Below are positions 31,883 to 39,322 of a stretch of DNA of 64,000 bases, piece after piece. Each line of letters opens with the position of its first letter. The first letter of the stretch is position 1. Both the position numbers and the translations under genes were made by a program. The notes beneath the pieces are model-generated. The model did no database searches, was not told the origin of the DNA, and worked only from the letters and a program-made list of their open reading frames with translations. The DNA comes from CAYFZO01 sp965211995. Lineage in GTDB: Bacteria > Pseudomonadota > Gammaproteobacteria > Poriferisulfidales > Oxydemutatoraceae. The stretch is taken from NCBI GenBank assembly GCA_965211995.1, contig OZ243040.1, forward strand, positions 1,860,001 through 1,924,000, given 5' to 3'.

Positions 31883-34800
31883 TTGATTGTAGGAATAGAT
31901 TTTTTGCGCATCAACCCTGCTGGACTGATATCGATTTGCCGTGCTTTTAGCTTGCGAAAATCCTCCGCAGACTTGAGTTTAATGCTGCGATCGCGTTTTT
32001 CGACATTTTTATCCTTATCGGGAAGAGAATCAAAATGCTCAACGAGAGCAATCTCATCTTCGTTAATTTTCCTGACTCGAGTGATTATTGTCCCGCTATT
32101 TCTCTTAATTTTTCTCAGATCCTCACTAGTCGGCTTTTGCAGAGCCACCATATCACCACGTCGCAGAAGCATAATAAGTGGTTGCGGCCCGGCAGCACGA
32201 TTAATTGCCTTGCGTGACGTATTCGCTTCAAAGGTAGTGATGACTTTCCCTTCCCACAACCCGTTTTGGCAAAGGAAAATTTCATACGCCCAATTGCCGC
32301 CGGGCAAGTAATGCTTGATTCCGTTACCGCCGCCCTTTCCTTTATGATGAATCGGAATCAGCAAATCCGTGCGTCTTCTTTCCATCACTTCAACACGGCG
32401 GATTCCATGTTTGCGCGCTTGCTTTATCGCCTCTGAAAATCCACTGCTCTCATTTTTCCATTTGATTAGGCGTAGGCGAAGCTTTTCATCACACACTCTG
32501 GCAGGTGGCTTTCCACGCGTTCTTTTCTCACTCTCGTAAAGTGCGGACTCTTTCAACGAGTCGATAGGGATATGATGTGAAATAGCGGTCTGCGGACGTC
32601 CTTTGCTGTCCTTTGATTCGGGAAAGTCGTTCCCGCTTAAAACTCGATAAGCTGTTTCATCGTGTAGTTTCCCTTCCTTGTGGCGGTGCGGTTTGTGTGA
32701 AACGATGATTTTTCCAATCACTGGGTTCACCATCTGCAGAAAATTTTCCTCCCCGATAGTGGGGAATGGCACTGTATCGGAGAATAATTGTTCATTGTCC
32801 ATTCCTGTGTTTGCCGCCGTCGCGACTTTTTTCAGTGTACCTCGTGTTGTTGCGCCGACGACCGCCGCATCAATTGCATGGTGACGATGGTCTTCGCGGT
32901 TTTTGGCGTTTCTGTTTTCATCAGTGCCTCCGCGAAAATTCGCAAGAATGCTGTTGAGTCCCCATTTAGCACGCAACAATCCGGTTAGGCGACCCGGCAC
33001 AACATAGACATCTTTACATGCCGCCTGCAGGTAATGCAGAGCGGCACGGCTGAGATACTGTGTTTCCGGTAATTGGCGCGGCAGGAAAGTGTCCTTGTCA
33101 AATTTGTGCTTTTCCAATGCGCCTTTGTCAAAACGTTTGAATTTGGCATGTGGCAGTTTGCTTGCCCGTTTCTGAATTCCAAGCCAGCGTGCCTCGTTGT
33201 CTGCAAATGCCGCGTAAGGATCACGTTTGCCTTTCGCTTGATTACAGGCGCGGCAAGCTAACGTCAAATTCATATAGCCGTCGTCAAGCGTGTCGCCAAA
33301 TGGAAGAATGTGCTCAATTTCGATATCATTATTCTTTGATACGAGATTTTTGGCGGTAATTCGAACTTTCCCGCAAAATACGCATTTTCTCTCAAGACAA
33401 TTTTTATTTAATTCCTCCCAAAGTTTCAATTTCTTGCGATTTTTTCCGGTAATCGCCGCTTCGCCGAATTCTTTCAATTGTTCGTCAATTCGCGCGTTGT
33501 TGTCACGGTTTGCTAGATTTTCTCGTTCGCGATCTCTGCGACCTTTCGCGCCGACGGGCAAATCGCGGCCGATTTCTAGCGCAATCTGCTCGGGCTTTCC
33601 GTGAATGCGAATGATGTCGTTCACCACTTCGCGTAACTGATTTAAGCCGACATGCACCGTCGGATTAGGGATGCGCTGTTGTTCGGGCTTGTCTTCGTCT
33701 TCTGGAACTCGCGGCAGACAAAGGTGGCGCAACCGTGCGACCTCTTGGTAAGGCGGCAACTCGCCGTAAATTTTGCCGCTGTTTCCTTTGGTTTTCTCTC
33801 CGATTTTTCCATCGGCTTGCGCTTTGTCAATCGCGTCGCCAAGAAGCATCCTTTCTTCCAGATACGGAATAAACGCCCGAAGCGCCTTGCCGGGAAAACG
33901 TGCGCGGCCTTTCTGCAATCTCCCGACCACTTTAAGTGACGCGGCAATTTCACTTTCGCTTAATTGCCATCGCTCGGCGAGAGTGTTGCGTACATTTTCT
34001 TCCGGCTCGTCAAGAAGAATTTGGACAAATTCATCCTGCTCCGCCAAAAGCTCATTTTCATCTTTCAGCGTTTCCCAACGCTTGCCAAGCACCTTGCGAA
34101 AGTTGTAACTGGTGGCGTCGCCACTAATACTTTTCCGGCGCGGCTCTTGCTCTCCTTCTCTTATAAGAGGCGCATTTTTCTTGCGCTTCTTCCTGACGGT
34201 CATTTCGTAATTAAATTTTGCATTCTTGTTGTTAAGAATTTTTTCGCGTATATCATCAAAGGATAACCGTTCTTTTCGCAGAAGCTCACCGAGAATTTTT
34301 TCGCGCTCGTCGGCGTTCAACTGATGGAGCCCGCGTTCGTCGCTGTACTCCAAGTGATTCAAATCGTTGAGAATGCGGAATCGCTGAAACGACGGCGATG
34401 CTTTTGGCGCGTGCTGTTCACCGGTGTACGGACATGTGCCGACGAGCGGCGGTTTCAGATCACGTTGCTCAATAATAAGTGCGCGAATTATTTCGTGTCC
34501 ACACTCGCCGTTTTTGTTCTTTCCAAAACTAGAATTGACCGCGCTCTGCGTCTCCCAGATTTTGTCGAATTCTTCCGCAATGTCATCGCGAAACGGATAC
34601 AGTGGTTCGTATTCTCCCACGCCGGAAGCGGTTACTTTGAGAGGACGGGCGCGTACGGTGCGTTCGTGTTGTGGCTTGTTGGCATCTTGACGGCGCAAGT
34701 AAAGATATTGTCCGAGTGTCTTTGTGTCCTTTGCTTTCATGTCCTCGCGCAACTTCTCGCGTGCCTGGCCAACAACTTTGCTGTCTTTTTCATGGTCGGT

Positions 34801-35238
34801 TTTGGCGTTGCTTTTGAAGCCACGCCGCTGATTCAAGTGAAATAGTGCTCGCCCAATATGGTGCGGCGGTAATCGCTTTTCCACGGCTTTCGCGCGCAAT
34901 CGCCACGGGTCCAACTTTTCCAGTTTTTTACCTGCAATGTAATCGGGAACGATTTTTTTGTTTTCTGTTTTGTCGGGAAATAGTCCAAATTCCGCGAGTG
35001 CCTGCAACAAGCGATTTTTCCGTTGCACTTTGCGGAACAAATTACGCCGCATGCCACGTGCCTTGCGGCGATCCTCGTTTAGCGAAGCCAAATTTTTAGC
35101 GTTACGGCCTTCTGAGAAAATGCGTACGCCGCCGCTGATGATGGACGAGATTTCACCGTTATCGGCAAGCCTGTAGAACATCCAACCGATGGAATCTGTG
35201 CCGAGGTCCAAACCGAGCCGGGTTTTGGGCTTTCCCAT
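31879..35238 (-). CDS. cas9: Cas9, type II-C
   Basis: RNA-guided double-strand nuclease. The 1119-aa product has all catalytic parts: RuvC-I LGLDLGTDSIGW (Asp11), the Arg-rich bridge helix (NEDRRKARGMRRNLFRKVQR, from about residue 55), RuvC-II QIALEIGRDL (near 553), HNH NDIEIEHILPFGDT (His near 641) flanked by CVFC and CRAC zinc-knuckle pairs, and RuvC-III DHRHHAIDAAVVG (near 786). Length and the small REC lobe fit II-C. Nothing is truncated. Its promoter overlaps the tracrRNA gene, which is divergent. The PAM cannot be deduced. Confidence 0.98.
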   Translation of the reverse strand: MGKPKTRLGLDLGTDSIGWMFYRLADNGEISSIISGGVRIFSEGRNAKNLASLNEDRRKARGMRRNLFRKVQRKNRLLQALAEFGLFPDKTENKKIVPDYIAGKKLEKLDPWRLRAKAVEKRLPPHHIGRALFHLNQRRGFKSNAKTDHEKDSKVVGQAREKLREDMKAKDTKTLGQYLYLRRQDANKPQHERTVRARPLKVTASGVGEYEPLYPFRDDIAEEFDKIWETQSAVNSSFGKNKNGECGHEIIRALIIEQRDLKPPLVGTCPYTGEQHAPKASPSFQRFRILNDLNHLEYSDERGLHQLNADEREKILGELLRKERLSFDDIREKILNNKNAKFNYEMTVRKKRKKNAPLIREGEQEPRRKSISGDATSYNFRKVLGKRWETLKDENELLAEQDEFVQILLDEPEENVRNTLAERWQLSESEIAASLKVVGRLQKGRARFPGKALRAFIPYLEERMLLGDAIDKAQADGKIGEKTKGNSGKIYGELPPYQEVARLRHLCLPRVPEDEDKPEQQRIPNPTVHVGLNQLREVVNDIIRIHGKPEQIALEIGRDLPVGAKGRRDRERENLANRDNNARIDEQLKEFGEAAITGKNRKKLKLWEELNKNCLERKCVFCGKVRITAKNLVSKNNDIEIEHILPFGDTLDDGYMNLTLACRACNQAKGKRDPYAAFADNEARWLGIQKRASKLPHAKFKRFDKGALEKHKFDKDTFLPRQLPETQYLSRAALHYLQAACKDVYVVPGRLTGLLRAKWGLNSILANFRGGTDENRNAKNREDHRHHAIDAAVVGATTRGTLKKVATAANTGMDNEQLFSDTVPFPTIGEENFLQMVNPVIGKIIVSHKPHRHKEGKLHDETAYRVLSGNDFPESKDSKGRPQTAISHHIPIDSLKESALYESEKRTRGKPPARVCDEKLRLRLIKWKNESSGFSEAIKQARKHGIRRVEVMERRRTDLLIPIHHKGKGGGNGIKHYLPGGNWAYEIFLCQNGLWEGKVITTFEANTSRKAINRAAGPQPLIMLLRRGDMVALQKPTSEDLRKIKRNSGTIITRVRKINEDEIALVEHFDSLPDKDKNVEKRDRSIKLKSAEDFRKLKARQIDISPAGLMRKKSIPTIK

Positions 35239-35254
35239 TTATTTGCGTGCAAGG

Positions 35255-35287
35255 TTGACAAACAGGAACCGAAACGCAATTATAGCA
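35255..35287. promoter_or_regulatory. Overlapping divergent promoters of cas9 (minus) and tracrRNA (plus)
   Basis: Plus strand: TTGACA (35255-35260), 17 bp, AATTAT (35278-35283), with a start near 35290. Minus strand: extended -10 TGCTATAAT (35287-35279), a perfect TATAAT, giving a cas9 leader of ~34 nt. The two -10 elements occupy the same bases, so both promoters cannot be open at once. The minus-strand element belongs to a degenerate CRISPR-repeat copy (the anti-repeat). Confidence 0.7.
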
Positions 35288-35289
35288 TC

Positions 35290-35389
35290 ACACATAAGAA
35301 AATGCGGTCTCGTTAAGTCCGTTAACAAGGAATCTTCGAGATTCGCGCCAAGCCCATGTAAGGGCGACGCTTCGTGTGTCGCCCTTTTT
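35290..35389 (+). ncRNA. tracrRNA
   Basis: Plus-strand, ~100 nt. The anti-repeat CACATAAG (35291-35298) and AAATGCGGTCTC (35300-35311) pairs with the middle of the array repeat. After a 6-nt bulge GTTAAG, TCCG-TTAAC (35318-35326) pairs with the repeat 5' end. Then come a nexus-like hairpin GAATCT-TCG-AGATTC (35330-35344) and a terminator hairpin AGGGCGAC/GTCGCCCT (35361-35368 / 35378-35385) with a T tract to 35389. The architecture matches II-C tracrRNAs. The ends are inferred from promoter and terminator positions. Confidence 0.9.
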
Positions 35390-35559
35390 AATTTTAGTCG
35401 CGCAATTTTTCACCTAACTACACGAAACATAAGCGGCGATACAGTCTTCCAAACACAAAATTTACTTCTAATATCTCCGATACGTATTTCGGGCGAATTC
35501 GTGTACTTGGCCGCATATTCAAAAGACATTTCGCAAACACCATTTGCTAATATGCGTCC

Positions 35560-36483
35560 ATGAGCGAGCGATTGGACAGTGTGCAGGTCGCGGCGTATTT
35601 CACCGGTCTGCAAGAGCGTCTGTGCCGGGGGTTTGAGCGCCTCGACGGCGGTGCGTGTTTTACCGAAGACCCGTGGGAGCAGCCGAGCGGCGGCGGGTGC
35701 AGTTGTGTGCTCGCGCGCGGGGCGGTGTTTGAAAAAGCCGGGGTCAATTATTCGCGCGTGCACGGCGACCGTCTGCCGCCTGCCGCGACTGCGGCACGTC
35801 CCGAACTCGCCGGCGGGCGGTTCGAGGCGATGGGCGTGTCGGTCGTCGTGCACCCGTTGAATCCTTATGTGCCGACCGCGCACTGCAACGTGCGCTTTTT
35901 TCTGTCGCACGACGCCGGCGGCGCTCCGGTATGGTGGTTCGGCGGCGGCTACGACCTGACGCCCTGCTATCCGTTTCGCGAAGACGCGGTGGCGTGGCAC
36001 CGCGCCGCGCGTGCCGCGTGCGAGCCGTTCGGTGACGACGTGTATCCGCGTTTCAAGCGCTGGTGCGACGAGTATTTTTTCATCAAGCACCGCGACGAGA
36101 CGCGCGGCGTCGGCGGGTTGTTTTTCGACGACCTCGACGCATGGGGCTTTGCGCGCACGTTCGAGTTTGTGCAAAGCGTCGGCGACGGCTTTCTGCCGGC
36201 GTATTCGGCGATCGTCGCGCGGCGTCGCGCGACACCCTACGGCGAACGCGAAAAGCGCTTCCAACTGTACCGGCGCGGGCGCTACGTCGAGTTCAACCTG
36301 GTCTATGACCGCGGCACGCTGTTTGGTTTGCAGTCGCAGGGGCGCGCCGAGTCCATTTTGATGTCGCTGCCGCCGCGGGTCGAGTGGCGTTACGGCTGGA
36401 CGCCCGAGCCGGGCAGTCCCGAGGAGGATTTATACTTGCACTACCTGAAGCCGCAGGCGTGGCTCGACGATAAGAGGAAGTAG
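35560..36483 (+). CDS. hemF: Oxygen-dependent coproporphyrinogen III oxidase
   Basis: Converts coproporphyrinogen III to protoporphyrinogen IX using O2. The 307-aa product contains GGGCSCVLARGAVFEKAGVN, HCNVRFF, WWFGGGYDLTP, KRWCDEYFFIKHRDE, GGLFFDDL, and the C-terminal YVEFNLVYDRGT with ILMSLPP, all typical of HemF. ATG 35560 gives a normal N-terminus. It begins a hemF-hemB-aroE cluster and implies aerobic growth. In Pseudomonas it lies near tsaC; here the accessory block separates them. Confidence 0.96.
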   Translation: MSERLDSVQVAAYFTGLQERLCRGFERLDGGACFTEDPWEQPSGGGCSCVLARGAVFEKAGVNYSRVHGDRLPPAATAARPELAGGRFEAMGVSVVVHPLNPYVPTAHCNVRFFLSHDAGGAPVWWFGGGYDLTPCYPFREDAVAWHRAARAACEPFGDDVYPRFKRWCDEYFFIKHRDETRGVGGLFFDDLDAWGFARTFEFVQSVGDGFLPAYSAIVARRRATPYGEREKRFQLYRRGRYVEFNLVYDRGTLFGLQSQGRAESILMSLPPRVEWRYGWTPEPGSPEEDLYLHYLKPQAWLDDKRK

Positions 36484-36551
36484 GGCGGATTTCAAACCCG
36501 CCTGGATCTTTTCAGCGCGAAAACGAGAGAAAGCAAGATCAGGCAGCCGAC

Positions 36552-37544
36552 ATGAGGGAATACCCGCACACCCGTATGCGCCGTATGCGCCGTGACGATT
36601 TCAGTCGCCGACTGATGCGCGAGCACCGCCTGAGCGCCGACGACTTGATCTATCCGCTGTTTGTGACGGAAGGCGATAACGTGCGCGACCCCGTGGCCTC
36701 GATGCCGGGCGTTGCGCGGCTCAGCGTTGATCTGCTGGTCGCCGAGGCCGAAGCCGCGCACGCGCTGGGCATCCCCGCCGTTGCGCTGTTTCCGGTGATC
36801 GCCGCCGAGCAAAAAAGCGCCGGTGCGGAAGGCGCATATAACCCGCAGGGGCTCGTGCCGCGTGCGGTGCGTGCGCTCAAGCGGCGGCTGCCCGAACTCG
36901 GGGTGATCACCGACGTCGCGCTCGACCCCTACACTTCGCACGGGCAGGACGGGCTGGTGGACGACGACGGCTACGTTATCAACGACGAGACGGTCGCAGT
37001 GCTGGTCAAGCAGGCGCTGTCGCACGCCGAGGCCGGCGCCGATATGGTGGCGCCGTCCGACATGATGGACGGGCGGGTCGGCGTGATCCGTCGTGCGCTC
37101 GAAGAACGCGGCTGTCACCATACGCGCATACTCGCCTACGCGGCGAAGTACGCGTCGAACTATTACGGGCCGTTCCGTGATGCGGTCGGGTCGGGCGCGG
37201 CGCTCGGCGGCGCCGGCAAGGAGACCTACCAGATGGATCCCGCGAACGCCGACGAGGCGCTCGCCGAAGTCGCGCTTGATCTCGACGAGGGCGCCGACGT
37301 CGTGATGGTGAAGCCCGCGCTGCCTTATCTCGATATCGTGCGCCGGGTTCGGGAGCGCTTCGGCGTGCCGGTGTTCGCCTATCAGGTCAGCGGCGAATAC
37401 GCGATGCTCAAGGCGGCGGCGGACCAAGGCCGGCTCGACGAGAAAGCGTGCGTGCTCGAGGCGCTGACCGCGATCAAGCGCGCCGGCGCCTGCGCTGTGC
37501 TGACTTACTACGCGCGCACCGCCGCCGCCTGGTTGCGTCCGTAA
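36552..37544 (+). CDS. hemB: Delta-aminolevulinic acid dehydratase (porphobilinogen synthase)
   Basis: Condenses two 5-aminolevulinate molecules to porphobilinogen. The 330-aa product has the family signature blocks LIYPLFVTEGDNV, ALFPVIAAEQKS, DVALDPYTSHGQDGLV, APSDMMDGRVG, the catalytic-lysine regions ILAYAAKYASNYYGPFRDA and VMVKPALPYLDI, and YQVSGEYAML. The Cys-rich zinc site of the animal/yeast form is absent (DPYTSHGQDG), fitting a Mg-type bacterial enzyme. 68 bp downstream of hemF, 4 bp upstream of aroE. Confidence 0.96.
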   Translation: MREYPHTRMRRMRRDDFSRRLMREHRLSADDLIYPLFVTEGDNVRDPVASMPGVARLSVDLLVAEAEAAHALGIPAVALFPVIAAEQKSAGAEGAYNPQGLVPRAVRALKRRLPELGVITDVALDPYTSHGQDGLVDDDGYVINDETVAVLVKQALSHAEAGADMVAPSDMMDGRVGVIRRALEERGCHHTRILAYAAKYASNYYGPFRDAVGSGAALGGAGKETYQMDPANADEALAEVALDLDEGADVVMVKPALPYLDIVRRVRERFGVPVFAYQVSGEYAMLKAAADQGRLDEKACVLEALTAIKRAGACAVLTYYARTAAAWLRP

Positions 37545-37548
37545 GCCC

Positions 37549-38370
37549 ATGCCCGACCGCTACGCGCTGATCGGCAACCCGGTGGCGCACAGCATCTCCC
37601 CGCGTATCCACGCCCGGTTCGCCGAGCAAACGGGCGAAGACATCACCTACGAGTTGATCCTCGCGCCGCGTGACGGCTTTGCCGATGCGGTCGCCGCCTT
37701 TGCCAACGACGGCGGCAAAGGCATGAACGTGACGCTGCCGTTCAAAGGCGAAGCCTGCCGTCTCGCCGACGAACTCGGTGCGCAGGCGGCGGCAGCGGAA
37801 GCCGCCAATACGCTGGTGTTCCGCGCCGACGGCACGACCTACGCCGACAACACCGATGGGGCGGGGCTGCTCGACGATCTGCGAAGGCTCGGCTGCGCGG
37901 TCGCGGGACGCTCGCTGCTGATCGTCGGTGCCGGCGGCGCGGGTCGCGGCATCGTGCCCGCGCTGCTCGAAGCGCGACCGCGGGCACTGGTCATCGCCAA
38001 TCGCACGCACCCTCGGGCGCAGACGCTCGCCGAACGGTTTGCCCGGCTCGGCCCGGTCGCCGCGTGTCCGCTCGGAGAACTCACGCAGCGGCGCTTCGAC
38101 GGTGTGATCAACGCGACTTCGGCGAGTCTCGACGGCGCCGTGCCCGATCTGCCCGACGCGCTCGCCGATCATCTCGGTTGGGGTTACGACCTTGCATACG
38201 CGGGCGACGCGACGCCGTTTATGCGCTGGCTCACGGCGCACGGCGTCACCGCGGCCTACGATGGCACCGGTATGCTGGTGGCGCAGGCAGCCGCGTCGTT
38301 TTATTTGTGGCGGGGGGTTAGACCGGAGGTTGAGGACGTGCTGGGGATGCTGCCGGGCGGCGTGAGTTAG
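37549..38370 (+). CDS. aroE: Shikimate dehydrogenase (NADP)
   Basis: Reduces 3-dehydroshikimate in the shikimate pathway. The 273-aa product begins MPDRYALIGNPVAHSISPRI (shikimate-binding Ser-x-Ser), then GMNVTLPFKGEA (catalytic Lys), AANTLVF, DNTDGAGLL and the NADP motif LIVGAGGAGRGI followed by NRTHPRAQ. Normal AroE length. The 4-bp spacing from hemB indicates one operon. The 190 bp after it hold no gene I can support. Confidence 0.95.
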   Translation: MPDRYALIGNPVAHSISPRIHARFAEQTGEDITYELILAPRDGFADAVAAFANDGGKGMNVTLPFKGEACRLADELGAQAAAAEAANTLVFRADGTTYADNTDGAGLLDDLRRLGCAVAGRSLLIVGAGGAGRGIVPALLEARPRALVIANRTHPRAQTLAERFARLGPVAACPLGELTQRRFDGVINATSASLDGAVPDLPDALADHLGWGYDLAYAGDATPFMRWLTAHGVTAAYDGTGMLVAQAAASFYLWRGVRPEVEDVLGMLPGGVS

Positions 38371-38560
38371 TGCGGGGGGTTGCACTAAAGTCTTGCGCGT
38401 AAGCACTGATGCAAAATCGACGGGCTGACGGGTTGTACTGATTATCGGCTTGGGGTGGGTCTGAAAATCATCTTGATGAGCCAGACGATCAGCAATGTAT
38501 AAAGTTCTTGCTCAAATCCGTTTTTCCAAATGGACCCGCCGGGGCATCAGCGGATCAGAT

Positions 38561-39046
38561 TTACGGTGATCCGATCATACACTCGCGCGTAAAATCTCCA
38601 TCGCCTTCACTGCCATAGTTGAGGCGGCCCTTGTCGTCAAAGGTTGTGTGTGTCAGCGCGACCGCACCGCGGGACGGCCCTAGGAGTTGCAACACCAACG
38701 CCTGGCCGTCACCGAACCGGCCCATGTAGAAGCTTTCGCCGGGGATGCCATCGGTGTGAACGATCACCGTTTCTTCGTTGAACCCGGACTGAACGGCAAG
38801 CGAACCTGGTGCATGTCGGTGCACGCGCGCGAAGCATTTCTCGCCGGTGGATTTGAATCCCGTCCAGTAGTTGTCGGGGTCGGGGATTAACACTTTGCCC
38901 TCATAGTCGCCTTCGGCAACCGTCTCGTTTTCTCCCGCCGCATGGGCGTTCCGGGCATATTCGGCACACGCCGTCAAACACAGGAACGCCATCACACCCC
39001 ATAAGGGAATGCCACGTTGTTTCAAGTGCATCGAGCGCGTCATCAT
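38561..39046 (-). CDS. Predicted lipoprotein of unknown function
   Basis: The 161-aa product has an N-terminal signal (IPLWGVMAFLCLTACAEYA) whose lipobox LTAC places the lipidated Cys near residue 27. The rest is a small soluble domain (LIPDPDNYWTGFKSTGEKC, GESFYMGRFGDGQALVLQLL, CMIGSP at the end). Two cysteines in the mature part might form a disulfide. No family is recognised. The start could also be ATG 39031. It precedes no obvious operon partner and lies beside the restriction operon, with a 276-bp gap (39047-39322) in which I see nothing convincing. Confidence 0.65.
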   Translation of the reverse strand: MMTRSMHLKQRGIPLWGVMAFLCLTACAEYARNAHAAGENETVAEGDYEGKVLIPDPDNYWTGFKSTGEKCFARVHRHAPGSLAVQSGFNEETVIVHTDGIPGESFYMGRFGDGQALVLQLLGPSRGAVALTHTTFDDKGRLNYGSEGDGDFTRECMIGSP

Positions 39047-39322
39047 GGAGACAGGGCGGGCCTGGCGCAGTCAGCCGCCGACAGGCATTGCCGGCGCACC
39101 CGCATTTGAGTGACTTTCCCCCTGTTGGATAGCCATTCAAAGAGAGACAAAACATCATATCATGCAGCCTCTGCCTAGAACGCGGTCGGTGCCCGGTAAC
39201 CCAATGAGCTGTAAGGTCACGTCAGCCATGTAGGCGGCCGTTTTTGTATTTGTGGCAAGGGGGGAAATTAAGAGAAAGGCGGGGGTATGTGATATGCGAA
39301 TTACAGGGTTAGATTTATTCCC

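Noticed and set aside
38385..38540. Short minus-strand hydrophobic peptide frame (ELYTLLIVWLIKMIF) after aroE
   Set aside because: 34 codons between stops with no start codon; too short and unsupported.
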